DNA of 64,000 nucleotides, from contig CAKVMD010000005.1 of assembly GCA_934771475.1 (NCBI GenBank), positions 6,414 through 70,413 of the forward strand, written 5' to 3'. Both the position numbers and the translations under genes were made by a program. A model generated the notes under the pieces. It saw nothing but the letters and a program-made list of their open reading frames with translations. It had not been told where the DNA came from and ran no database searches. Positions 1-8,207 of this stretch are shown here, piece after piece. Every line of letters starts with the position of its first letter. Position 1 is the stretch's first letter. Origin of the DNA: an uncultured Clostridia bacterium (GTDB taxonomy: Bacteria > Bacillota > Clostridia > Christensenellales > UBA1242).

Positions 1-503
1 GAAACTGCAAATGCGCGTCAAACGATGAAAATGAGTGCGATGACAAGCCAGATAATTGCAACTGCGTTACAGATGAAAAGGTTTTGGCTGACCAATATCT
101 AAACCTTGCAAGACGCGTTCAAGCAGATTTTGAAAATTTTAGGCGTCATGCGATTGAAGATATAAAGAATGCCAAAATTGACGGTCAAAGGTCAGTTATC
201 GAAGTGTTTTTGCCTTGCCTTGATACTTTCAAAGAGGCAAAAAAATCAATTAATGATGAAGCGGTTTTAAAGGGTGTCGAAATGATTGAAAACAAGATTT
301 TAGACGCACTTAAAAAACTTAAAGTTGAAAAAATCCCTTCTGTTGGAGAGATTTACAACCCTCATCTTCATGAAGCCATGATGGCAATGAAAGATGAAAC
401 AAAAGAAAACAATATCATCTTAAACGAATATCAAGCCGGATATACGTTTGAAGGAAAAGTAATAAGACATTCAAAAGTTGTTGTCAATAAAAAGGAGGAT
501 TAA
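1..503 (+). CDS. grpE: GrpE, nucleotide exchange factor of DnaK (5' end outside window)
   Basis: GrpE releases ADP from DnaK in the cytoplasmic Hsp70 cycle. The frame is open from the first base, so the true start lies upstream; the TTG at 84 is only an internal codon. The segment from about 110 has the coiled-coil signature (NLARRVQADFENFRRH), followed by the C-terminal beta domain (GEIYNPHLHEAMM and VIRHSKVVV). The visible N-terminal tail is acidic and unusually cysteine-rich (NCKC, ECDD, NCNC), where GrpE normally has a disordered Glu-rich tail. It ends just before the dnaK ribosome site. Product certain; 5' extent unknown. Confidence 0.93.
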   Translation, partial: NCKCASNDENECDDKPDNCNCVTDEKVLADQYLNLARRVQADFENFRRHAIEDIKNAKIDGQRSVIEVFLPCLDTFKEAKKSINDEAVLKGVEMIENKILDALKKLKVEKIPSVGEIYNPHLHEAMMAMKDETKENNIILNEYQAGYTFEGKVIRHSKVVVNKKED

Positions 504-507
504 TATT

Positions 508-2349
508 ATGGGAAAAATTATTGGTATTGACTTAGGAACTACAAACTCTTGCGTAGCAGTTATGGAAGGTGGAAAACCAACTGTTATCGCAAATGCGGAG
601 GGAGACAGAACAACTCCATCAGTTGTTGCATACACCAAAGAAGGGGAAAGACTTGTTGGTAAGGTTGCAAAGCGTCAAGCAATAGTCAACGCTGAAAACA
701 CTGTTCAATCAATCAAAAGAGAGATGGGAACAAACTACAAAGTTACTTTAAATGGTAAAGAATACACTCCACAAGAGATTTCAGCAATGATTCTTTCAAA
801 ACTCAAACAAGACGCTGAAAGTTATCTTGGGGGAGCAGTAACTCAGGCTGTTATCACTGTTCCTGCATACTTTAACGATGCACAGCGTCAAGCAACAAAA
901 GATGCGGGCAAAATTGCAGGTCTTGAAGTTTTGAGAATTATCAACGAGCCAACTGCTGCCGCTCTTGCTTATGGTCTTGATAAAGGCGAAAATGCTAACC
1001 AAAAGATTTTAGTTTATGACCTTGGTGGCGGTACATTTGATGTTTCTATTCTTGAAATAGGTGATGGCGTTTTTGAGGTTCTCTCAACAAATGGTAACAC
1101 TCGTCTTGGCGGTGATGACTTTGATAATAGAATTATCGACCTTTTGGTTGAAGAATTTAAGAGAACTAACAACATCGACTTAACAAGTGATAAACTTGCT
1201 ATGCAAAGACTTAAAGAGGCCGCTGAAAAGGCAAAGATTGACCTTTCTGCAACTCCAAAAACGACCATTTCTCTTCCATTCATTTCTGCTGATGCAACTG
1301 GCCCAAAACACATGGAATATGAACTTACTCGTGCAAAATTTGACGATATTACAAGCGACCTTGTTAAAGAGACGATTGACTGCACAATAAGAGCGCTTGC
1401 CGATGCAAAACTTGACAAAAATCAAATAGACAAAGTCGTTTTAGTCGGTGGTTCTACAAGAATTCCTGCTGTTCAAGAAGCAGTTAAATCATTCACTGGA
1501 AAGGAGCCTTACAAGGGCGTTAACCCAGACGAATGCGTTGCTGTTGGTGCAGCAATTCAAGCGGGCGTCCTTGGCGGAGAAGTAAAAGATGTCCTTCTTC
1601 TTGATGTAACTCCACTTTCACTTGGTATTGAAACTTTGGGCGGAGTATTTACAAAACTTATCGAAAGAAATACAACAATCCCAACAAGAAAATCACAAGT
1701 TTTCTCTACCGCTGTTGATAATCAACCTGGCGTTGATATTCATGTTCTTCAAGGTGAAAGAGAGTTTGCAAATCAAAACAAAACTCTTGGAAGATTTCAA
1801 TTAAGCGACATTCCACCAGCACCAAGAGGAGTTCCTCAAATCGAAGTAACATTTGATATTGATGCAAATGGTATCGTTAAAGTTTCGGCAAAAGACCTTG
1901 GAACAAATAAGGAACAAAACATTACTATCACTGCTTCTTCAAATCTTAAAGAAGAGGATATTGAAAAAGCAATTAAGGAAGCCGAAGCACACGCAGAGGA
2001 AGATAAAAAGCGTAAGGAACTTGTTGAAACTAAAAACCAAGCCGATAACATGGTTTATGGACTTGAAAAAATGCTTAAAGAAAATGGCGACAAACTTGCA
2101 GAAGAAGATAAGAAAAAACTTCAAGACGCCATTGAAAAAGCGAAGAAAGAGCTTGAAAGTGATGATATTGAAGTTATCAAAAAGGCACTTGACGAACTCA
2201 CAAATGTTTCAAATGGCATAGTTTCAAAGATGTATCAATCAGCAAACCCAAATGGTGGGGCTAATCCTAATGGTGGAGCAAACCCAAACGGCGGAACTGA
2301 CGGAAACAATGGTTCAAACGGAAGCGACCCAGAAGTTGTAGTTGACTAA
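508..2349 (+). CDS. dnaK: Molecular chaperone DnaK (Hsp70)
   Basis: Cytoplasmic ATP-dependent chaperone, 613 residues. The N-terminal ATPase domain begins GIDLGTTNSC and contains the VYDLGGGTFDVS phosphate loop and VGGSTRIPAVQ. The interdomain linker DVLLLDVTPLSLG precedes the substrate domain and helical lid. I chose ATG 508 because AAAGGAGG lies at 491-498; an in-frame extension to 478 would overlap grpE and add ten unrelated residues. The C-terminus is unusual: a threefold ANPNGG-type repeat and an Asn/Gly-rich stretch replace the usual Glu-rich tail before the end EVVVD. It lies 4 bp after grpE, and dnaJ follows. Confidence 0.98.
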   Translation: MGKIIGIDLGTTNSCVAVMEGGKPTVIANAEGDRTTPSVVAYTKEGERLVGKVAKRQAIVNAENTVQSIKREMGTNYKVTLNGKEYTPQEISAMILSKLKQDAESYLGGAVTQAVITVPAYFNDAQRQATKDAGKIAGLEVLRIINEPTAAALAYGLDKGENANQKILVYDLGGGTFDVSILEIGDGVFEVLSTNGNTRLGGDDFDNRIIDLLVEEFKRTNNIDLTSDKLAMQRLKEAAEKAKIDLSATPKTTISLPFISADATGPKHMEYELTRAKFDDITSDLVKETIDCTIRALADAKLDKNQIDKVVLVGGSTRIPAVQEAVKSFTGKEPYKGVNPDECVAVGAAIQAGVLGGEVKDVLLLDVTPLSLGIETLGGVFTKLIERNTTIPTRKSQVFSTAVDNQPGVDIHVLQGEREFANQNKTLGRFQLSDIPPAPRGVPQIEVTFDIDANGIVKVSAKDLGTNKEQNITITASSNLKEEDIEKAIKEAEAHAEEDKKRKELVETKNQADNMVYGLEKMLKENGDKLAEEDKKKLQDAIEKAKKELESDDIEVIKKALDELTNVSNGIVSKMYQSANPNGGANPNGGANPNGGTDGNNGSNGSDPEVVVD

Positions 2350-2479
2350 TTACAAATTCTAGGTAAAAAAGTGAGAAAAGGGCAATGGCGAAAAGCCTTG
2401 GGAGGCGAAAGATAAGCGGGTTAAACCAAAATTTTTCCTCCCAAAACCCTTCCTCCATGTTTTCAAAATTAAATAAAAT

Positions 2480-2511
2480 GACTTTTAGGGGGCTTTCACC
2501 CCCTTAAAGTC
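2480..2511 (+). promoter_or_regulatory. Intercistronic hairpin between dnaK and dnaJ
   Basis: The 13-nt arms 2480-2492 and 2499-2511 pair with one mismatch around the loop CTTTCA. No U-run follows, so this looks like an RNA-stability or processing hairpin rather than a terminator. A second pairing, TTGGGAGG with CCTCCCAA, occurs upstream between about 2398 and 2446. Confidence 0.5.
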
Positions 2512-2527
2512 GTAATAAAGGATAAGT

Positions 2528-3661
2528 ATGGCAAGTAAAGATTATTATGAAATTCTTGGTGTAAGCAAAGATGCAAGCGAGGATGAAATTAAATCCGCGT
2601 ACCGCAGACTTGCAAAGAAGTATCACCCAGACTTGAATAAAACCGAAGAGGCTGCAAATAAGTTTAAGGAAATTAACGAAGCTTATGAGGTCCTTGGCGA
2701 CAGCAAAAAGAGGGCAAATTATGACCAATTTGGCTCGGCTGACGGCAATCCTTTTGGCGCGGGCGGAGGTGCCGGCGGAGGCTTTGGAGATTTCTTTGGC
2801 GGAGGCGCAGGAGGCTTTGGTGATATTTTTGGTGATATCTTTTCTGCTTTCGGCGGAGGCGCGCGAGGAGGTTCGCGAGTTTCTCAGCAAGGCGAAGATA
2901 TCAATCTTGCAATGAACCTTACATTTGAAGAAGCCTGCTTTGGGACTGAAAAGGATATATCAATCGGCAAAATTCAGCAGTGCGACTCTTGCCACGGGAC
3001 TGGTGCGAAAAATGGTAGCGAATTTACCACTTGCTCGCAATGTGGTGGAAGTGGACGAGTTCGTATGCAAGAGCGTACAATTTTTGGCGTAAGCATCCGA
3101 GAAGGGGCTTGCCCAAAATGTAACGGAACTGGAAAAATCATCAAAGAAAAATGTGATGATTGTATGGGAAAAGGTTACAAGAAAGTTAATAAACAAGTTC
3201 ATGTTAAATTTCCGGCAGGAATTGACAATGGGCAAACACTTCGTATGAGGGGAGAAGGCAACGCTCCAACTTCGGGAACGGGGATAAATGGAGACCTTAA
3301 TATTAAGGTAAGCGTCGGCACCCATCGCGTTCTCGTAAGAAAGGGATATGATTTAACTATGGACCTTTATGTGCCTTTCACCACAGCACTCCTTGGCGGT
3401 AAAATTGAAATTCCAAGCCTGGAAGGAAAATATGAATTGAAAATCCCAGAGCGCACAATAAGCGGAACAGTGCTTAGAGTTAAAAATAAGGGCGTTCAAA
3501 ATCTTAATAGTAAAAATAGGGGAGACCTACTTGTTACAATTAAAGCAGAAATGCCATCATCTTTAAGTAAAGACCAAAAGACCGCTGTTGAAGCATTGGC
3601 AAATTCAATAGGTGATAGTTCTTACCCAAAATATAATGAAATCTTAAAAAAGATTAAATAA
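2528..3661 (+). CDS. dnaJ: Chaperone DnaJ (Hsp40)
   Basis: Co-chaperone that stimulates DnaK ATPase and delivers clients; 377 residues, normal length. The J domain occupies residues 1-70 with the HPD motif at 33-35. A long Gly/Phe-rich linker (about 75-125) follows. Four CxxCxGxG zinc motifs come next (CDSCHGTG, CSQCGGSG, CPKCNGTG, CDDCMGKG), then the C-terminal client-binding domains. All eight zinc cysteines are present. It starts 178 bp after dnaK and closes the chaperone cluster at the terminator near 3776. The ribosome site is a weak AAAGGA upstream of ATG 2528. Confidence 0.98.
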   Translation: MASKDYYEILGVSKDASEDEIKSAYRRLAKKYHPDLNKTEEAANKFKEINEAYEVLGDSKKRANYDQFGSADGNPFGAGGGAGGGFGDFFGGGAGGFGDIFGDIFSAFGGGARGGSRVSQQGEDINLAMNLTFEEACFGTEKDISIGKIQQCDSCHGTGAKNGSEFTTCSQCGGSGRVRMQERTIFGVSIREGACPKCNGTGKIIKEKCDDCMGKGYKKVNKQVHVKFPAGIDNGQTLRMRGEGNAPTSGTGINGDLNIKVSVGTHRVLVRKGYDLTMDLYVPFTTALLGGKIEIPSLEGKYELKIPERTISGTVLRVKNKGVQNLNSKNRGDLLVTIKAEMPSSLSKDQKTAVEALANSIGDSSYPKYNEILKKIK

Positions 3662-3775
3662 TTAAAGAAAATTTAATTAAATAGAAAATAAAAATAAAAA
3701 AATTAAAAATTAAATAAAAAATTAAATAAAAATTCAAAAAAATAGCAAAAAAATGCTTTAAATTTGAGTTTTTTA

Positions 3776-3841
3776 ATAAAAAACGCACTTTAATAAAACT
3801 TGTCTTTTATAAAGACCTGCCTTATTAAGGTGCGTTTTTGT
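3776..3841. terminator. Bidirectional terminator between dnaJ and the glycosyltransferase gene
   Basis: A 15-bp stem pairs 3782-3796 with 3822-3836 (one G-T pair), with A-runs on the left and a T-run on the right. A small inner hairpin (GTCTTTTATAAAGAC) sits in the loop. Convergent genes flank it. The upstream spacer 3662-3775 is very A+T-rich and otherwise empty. Confidence 0.85.
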
Positions 3842-3908
3842 TTCTCAAAGCAATGGCGCTACTAGAAAAATTTAATTTTTATTTAGTTAATTTTAGTACA
3901 AATTATGT

Positions 3909-5069
3909 CTATTTATCAACTTTTTGGGCAATCACGTTTTTATAAAAATCTAGATATTCTAATGCCGCATCATCCCAACTTTTATAAACTGTTTTTTGAG
4001 CATTATCTTTGATTTTGGATAAGAGCGACCTATCATTCATAATATTTTTAAGTTCTTCCGCCCAAACTGAAGTGTCGTTAGGAAGAGATAACCCATTTTC
4101 TTTGTTTTTTATTACTTCACTTGCGCAAGTGTTTTCAAGCATTGCACTTGCAACTCCCATTGCTGCTGCCTCAATCGCGACAATTCCACAAGTGTCAAAT
4201 TCGCTTGGGAAAAGGAAGAGGTCTGCGCTTTTATAAATTGCTGACAAATATTTTCTATCTGTTATTCTACCAAGAAATTCAACATTTTCTTCAAGATTTA
4301 ACTTTTTAACAAGCGATTTTAGATTGTTTTCATAGTCTCCGCTTCCAACTATCAAAAATTTGAAATTATTCTCGCCTAGCTTTTTAAGTTTTTGAAGGAC
4401 TTCTAACGAAAATTGTATGTTTTTGTTTTCGACTATTCGCCCTACAAACAAGAATACAAATTTGCCATCAAGATTGTGCTTTGTTTTAATTTCGTCAAGA
4501 ACATTTTGTTCGATTTGCACTGGTTTGAGGTCGGTTCCGTTTCGAATTATATTGATTTTATCGCCTTTGTATCCATATTCTCTGACAGTTTGTCCAGCGC
4601 CATCACTGACAGATGCAATGTAATCAGCAGAATTGACCGCTTTCATTATGTATCTCATCATAAATGATTGTAAACTTTTTAACTTTAATTTTCTTTCGAA
4701 ATCACTCTTATATTTTGTGTGCATTGTAAGAATTGTAGGGACACCATATTTTTTAGCCTTTAAAATCACATACCTGCCAAGTGTGAATGGGCTATGCACA
4801 TGAATTAAATCATATCCGCCATTTTTGATTAATTTATTAATGTTACTATCAAATTTGGGCATTCCAACATAATAGCCCTCTGGACCTTTGAATGATTTGC
4901 ATCTAAAAATTTTAATGCCTTCAATTTCAACTTTTTTTGGATACGAAGGCACAAGCAAGTCAACAGTTGCAAGCCCCTTTTGGTTAAGGCTTTTTGCTAC
5001 ATTGACAATGCAGTTAACTGGACCATCAATACTTGGATAAAATGAATCTAAAACTTCTAAAACTTTCAT
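3909..5069 (-). CDS. Glycosyltransferase family 4 (GT-B fold)
   Basis: Retaining glycosyltransferase of 386 residues that probably transfers a sugar nucleotide to a lipid or surface acceptor. The N-terminal Rossmann half begins MKVLEVLDSFYPSIDGP, with HVHSPFTLG and TMHTKYK. The C-terminal half carries LFVGRIVENKN and the donor-site E-x7-E region FDTCGIVAIEAAAMG. No signal peptide or membrane span is evident. It resembles the diacylglycerol glucosyltransferase branch of GT4, but the acceptor cannot be assigned. It lies 14 bp downstream of rsmE on the same strand; AAGGAAG precedes the ATG. Confidence 0.85.
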   Translation of the reverse strand: MKVLEVLDSFYPSIDGPVNCIVNVAKSLNQKGLATVDLLVPSYPKKVEIEGIKIFRCKSFKGPEGYYVGMPKFDSNINKLIKNGGYDLIHVHSPFTLGRYVILKAKKYGVPTILTMHTKYKSDFERKLKLKSLQSFMMRYIMKAVNSADYIASVSDGAGQTVREYGYKGDKINIIRNGTDLKPVQIEQNVLDEIKTKHNLDGKFVFLFVGRIVENKNIQFSLEVLQKLKKLGENNFKFLIVGSGDYENNLKSLVKKLNLEENVEFLGRITDRKYLSAIYKSADLFLFPSEFDTCGIVAIEAAAMGVASAMLENTCASEVIKNKENGLSLPNDTSVWAEELKNIMNDRSLLSKIKDNAQKTVYKSWDDAALEYLDFYKNVIAQKVDK

Positions 5070-5083
5070 AATAATTCTTCCTT

Positions 5084-5779
5084 TTAATTTCCGCTTAATA
5101 TGCTCACTAGTGCTAGGGTGGCAACCACTGCTGTATCACAGCGAAGTATTCTTTTGCCGAGGCTGATGGTTTGACTTTTTGCGCTTATTGACTTAGCCTC
5201 TTCATCGGTAAAGCCTGCTTCATTTCCTATCACCACACAAATGTTTTGAGCGCCCTTAATCATTTCCTCGCAAAAAGGAGTTTCCGAATTTTCGTAAGCA
5301 AATATTATTTTATCAAACTCGTCTAATCTTTCAAGCATTTTATTAAAAGCGATAGGTTGGCCCACTTTTACAAGCGCAGAGCGTTCACATTGCTTGCAAG
5401 CAGTGGTTACCATGTTTTTAACGCGTTCTTCCTTAAACGCCTTCACCATTGTCCACTCGCTTGTGAAAAATTGTATTTCGCTCACACCCATTTCAATCGC
5501 TTTTGGAATAATGTTGTCAAAATATTCTTTTTTAGGCATCATTTGAAAAAGCACAATGTTTCGCTTTGGCGCGCCTTCATTTATTTTAACTTCGTCAATG
5601 TGGCATCTGCAAAAATCTTTCTCAAACTTTTGCAAGGTGCAGTAATAATCATTTTCGTCATTTGTGCAAGCGATAATTTTATCCCCCTCGTTTAGACGCA
5701 AAACCTTTTTAAGGTGAAAATATTCATCGCCATCAATTAAAATGTCGTTATTTTCTTTTTTACCAAAAAATCTTTTCAT
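5084..5779 (-). CDS. rsmE: 16S rRNA m3U1498 methyltransferase RsmE
   Basis: SPOUT-class SAM-dependent methyltransferase that acts on U1498 of 16S rRNA in assembled 30S subunits; 231 residues. The N-terminal PUA-like part contains DGDEYFHLKKVLRLNEGD. The knot region is seen in QMMPKKEYFDNIIPKAIEMGV, VVIGNEAGFTDEEA and the C-terminal LGKRILRCDTAVV. A GAGGAAA ribosome site lies upstream of the ATG, and a TATAAT-like -10 box is on the minus strand at 5795-5800. First gene of a two-gene minus-strand unit with the glycosyltransferase. Confidence 0.95.
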   Translation of the reverse strand: MKRFFGKKENNDILIDGDEYFHLKKVLRLNEGDKIIACTNDENDYYCTLQKFEKDFCRCHIDEVKINEGAPKRNIVLFQMMPKKEYFDNIIPKAIEMGVSEIQFFTSEWTMVKAFKEERVKNMVTTACKQCERSALVKVGQPIAFNKMLERLDEFDKIIFAYENSETPFCEEMIKGAQNICVVIGNEAGFTDEEAKSISAKSQTISLGKRILRCDTAVVATLALVSILSGN

Positions 5780-6055
5780 GTTTCCTCTATGGTGATTATA
5801 ACATAATTTAATTAAATTTAAAAGAGATTATTTAATAAATTAAAAAAGCCTATATTTTTTAAGTTTTACACGAAAAAAACAGATCTTTTTAGAAAAAATA
5901 GGGATTTTTGCTTTAATTATTTTGTAAACTTAGTTGAAGCACTTGCTTTCATTGCAAAGTTATTGTGTGCTTTTAAGTAAGGCGCTCACTTTGAGCGCGA
6001 AGTCATAGCGTGCCTGTAAATAACACACCGACATTGCCCATGAAGTTTTGCGGGC
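5780..6055. other. Intergenic region with a GC-rich hairpin
   Basis: No plausible gene. A+T-rich near rsmE. From about 5980 it becomes GC-rich, with a hairpin GGCGCTC-acttt-GAGCGC. The following stretch (GAGCGCGAA, then CAT, then GCG-GC) resembles part of the branched element at 16607-16628. Confidence 0.4.
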
Positions 6056-6090
6056 TAAAAAAGCAGGTTAAATATTAAACCTGCTTTAAA
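6056..6090 (-). terminator. Terminator of the Cys-rich small gene
   Basis: The stem AAAGCAGGTT (6060-6069) pairs with AACCTGCTTT (6078-6087). Read on the minus strand it is followed by a T-run, immediately downstream of the stop at 6097. Confidence 0.8.
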
Positions 6091-6096
6091 AAACTT

Positions 6097-6411
6097 TTAT
6101 AAGTTGCATTCCCTACATATACTTGATGAAAATAGGTATCCAGCGAGGAAGAAAATCGCTGATTTTGGAACTGAGAATTGCACGCAATCACATCTTCTTT
6201 CGTTTCCCATGCAACCATCTCCGCAAGGAGGGCATGGCTGTGGGCATGGTGGAAACTGTGGGGAAGAGCAAGGAAAGTTGTTCCAAGATGGAAATGAGGT
6301 GCAAGGGAAGCAGCAAGGAGAAGAACATGGAGAAAAGCATGGGTTTTGTCCATAGCAACAGTTTGGACGCAAAGACACGCATTTGCCCATTCTATAAGGA
6401 CAAGTTTTCAT
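6097..6411 (-). CDS. Cys/Pro-rich small protein, possible spore-coat component
   Basis: 104 residues, with about 21 cysteines in the first 75, in CxxC and CPPCG patterns together with many Pro, Phe and Ser. The last 25 residues are hydrophobic and less biased. I do not recognise the family; the composition is like small coat or crust proteins of Clostridia, which fits the sporulation genes in the window. A good AAAAGGAG site lies 7 nt before the ATG and a terminator follows, so it is a real monocistronic gene. Metal binding is an alternative. Confidence 0.7.
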   Translation of the reverse strand: MKTCPYRMGKCVSLRPNCCYGQNPCFSPCSSPCCFPCTSFPSWNNFPCSSPQFPPCPQPCPPCGDGCMGNERRCDCVQFSVPKSAIFFLAGYLFSSSICRECNL

Positions 6412-6467
6412 AATTGCTCCTTTTAAAGTAATATACTTTGATTTTGCCTAGTAAAATATAGTGATTT

Positions 6468-7502
6468 ATGTTTTATGCTTTTTTGGCTCTTGTAGGTGGA
6501 GTTGTCGGTTCTGGGTTTATAACGGGCAAAGAAATTGCCGTATTTTTCGCAAGAAATGGTTATTTCGCCATTTTGGGTGCCATATTTTCAACAATCATTT
6601 TCTTTTTTCTTTTTAAATATTTTCTTTTTAATGGTGAAAAGGTGGCAAGGCTTCTTGCTTCGTCAAAATTATTCTTGTTTATATCGATATCGTTAAATGT
6701 AATCTTATCTGCCTCAATGCTGGCAGGCATTGTAGACATATCTTGCGAAATGGGAAAAGCCTCATTTTTGATTATAGCCATAACGCTTATTTCTTGCCTC
6801 TTCGTTTTTAAAAAGGGAATAAAGGCGCTTGACAGGCTCAACATCGCCTTAGTGCCACTTATGATTTTAGCGTTTGTGATAATCTTTGTGCCAAAACTTT
6901 CTCTAAACCTAAATTTTGAAAAAGGAAGCATCCTTTCATCTTTGTGGTTTAGCATTCTTTACACTTCAATAAATATCGCAAACATGACACTGCTTCTTGC
7001 CTCGTTAGGGGCCAAACTGACAAGCAAGCAGAAAACGCAAGTGGCTTTTTGGGCAACACTTGCGCTTGGTGTTCTGCTTCTTTTAGTGGTGGCAGTTTTA
7101 CTTCAAAATCAATCAGTTATAGGGCAAGATATGCCACTTCTTTCCTTGGTAAGTTCGTGGCAAAAGGTGGTTATGAGTGGGCTTATCTTCCTTGGAAGCG
7201 TAACCTCACTTTTCTCGTTTGTGTATTCGAGTTCATCATCCTTAAGAGGGCTGAACAAAAATGAAATGATAAACTTTTTTCTTTCAATTCTTTTGCCATT
7301 TATTTTAAGTTTTTTAGGATTTGGTTTTATCGTAACATATATTTACCCACTCGCAAGTGTTCTTGGCATCTTGCTTCTTGGAATGATTTTTTTGCCTCGA
7401 TTATTTTTTAACCCTTTTCTCAAAAATGCCAACAAGAAGATACATTCCGCCCGCAAGAACACAAAGCAGAACGATACTGGTCATGACGATGTCAAGTTTT
7501 AA
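6468..7502 (+). CDS. YkvI-type multispanning membrane protein (LeuT-fold family)
   Basis: 344 residues with about ten hydrophobic spans. The start FLALVGGVVGSGFITGKEI matches the first helix of the YkvI family, putative cation-coupled transporters of unknown substrate. There is no Shine-Dalgarno before ATG 6468 and an in-frame stop lies just upstream, so this start is the only one; a TATAGT box at 6457-6462 suggests a very short or absent leader. The last 33 residues are hydrophilic and overlap the convergent permease gene by 102 bp, which is unusual. Function inferred from the family only. Confidence 0.8.
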   Translation: MFYAFLALVGGVVGSGFITGKEIAVFFARNGYFAILGAIFSTIIFFFLFKYFLFNGEKVARLLASSKLFLFISISLNVILSASMLAGIVDISCEMGKASFLIIAITLISCLFVFKKGIKALDRLNIALVPLMILAFVIIFVPKLSLNLNFEKGSILSSLWFSILYTSINIANMTLLLASLGAKLTSKQKTQVAFWATLALGVLLLLVVAVLLQNQSVIGQDMPLLSLVSSWQKVVMSGLIFLGSVTSLFSFVYSSSSSLRGLNKNEMINFFLSILLPFILSFLGFGFIVTYIYPLASVLGILLLGMIFLPRLFFNPFLKNANKKIHSARKNTKQNDTGHDDVKF

Positions 7503-8207
7503 GATTTGACTGCCGTAGTTGATGAGGTATCCAAGCCCGGCTTGTGAGGAAAGGTATTCTCCCATAATTGTGCCGACCCAACTCATTCCTACATTAATTT
7601 TCAAAACGCTAACAAAGTCGGGAAGAGCGGATGGAAGCACAAGTTTAAAAAATGTTTGTGCTTTGCTTGCATGCATTGATTTCATAAGCAAAATTTTATC
7701 TTTGTCGCATGAAATGAATGCATTGAGAGTGGAAATTATTGTAATGATGACGCAGATAAGCACGCACATAACAATAGTTGCGCTGGTACCAGAGCCCACC
7801 CAGAAAATAATCATTGGCCCGAGGGCGATTTTAGGAAGGGAATTTAGAATTACAAGATATGGCTCTAACACCTTGCGCAAATTTTCGCTCCACCAAAGTG
7901 CAACAGCAATAACGAAGCCGATTGCGGAAGCAAGCAAAAATCCGATTATGGTTTCATAGAGTGAAGTCCAGATATGAATCCAAAGGTTGTTTTGACTGGC
8001 AAGAGCGCCAATACAGGAGCAAATTCTAGAAGGGCTTGAAAAGAAAAATGGGTCTAAAACTTCAACGCTTGAAAGAAGTTCCCAAATCCCGAGGAAAATC
8101 AAGAAAAGAGCAATTCGCCAAAAAATAACCCAAAATTTATTCTTTTTTACATTTTTTAAATAAATTTGGCGTGCTTTTGAAAAATTATTCTCTTTTTGCT
8201 TCAACAT
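7401..8207 (-). CDS. ABC transporter permease (nitrate/sulfonate/thiamine-precursor type)
   Basis: 268 residues with about six spans. It is a BPD_transp_1 permease of the SsuC/ThiX kind; the EAA-loop region is ISCDKDKILLMKSMHASKAQTFFKLVLPSALPDF. I chose ATG 8207, which has GGAGAG 8 nt upstream, over a TTG at 8219. The start overlaps the stop of the upstream ATPase gene by 7 nt, so the two are translationally coupled. No periplasmic binding protein gene is adjacent, so the substrate (sulfonate, nitrate or pyrimidine precursor) cannot be read from context. Confidence 0.88.
   Translation of the reverse strand: MLKQKENNFSKARQIYLKNVKKNKFWVIFWRIALFLIFLGIWELLSSVEVLDPFFFSSPSRICSCIGALASQNNLWIHIWTSLYETIIGFLLASAIGFVIAVALWWSENLRKVLEPYLVILNSLPKIALGPMIIFWVGSGTSATIVMCVLICVIITIISTLNAFISCDKDKILLMKSMHASKAQTFFKLVLPSALPDFVSVLKINVGMSWVGTIMGEYLSSQAGLGYLINYGSQILKLDIVMTSIVLLCVLAGGMYLLVGIFEKRVKK

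Noticed and set aside
84..86. TTG as the start of grpE
   Set aside because: The frame remains open upstream to base 1 and no ribosome site precedes it.
796..1425. Minus-strand ORFs inside dnaK
   Set aside because: Shadows of a strongly biased coding frame; no ribosome sites.
6075..6413. Plus-strand and alternative minus-strand ORFs over the Cys-rich gene
   Set aside because: Only the 6097-6411 frame has a Shine-Dalgarno and a matching terminator.
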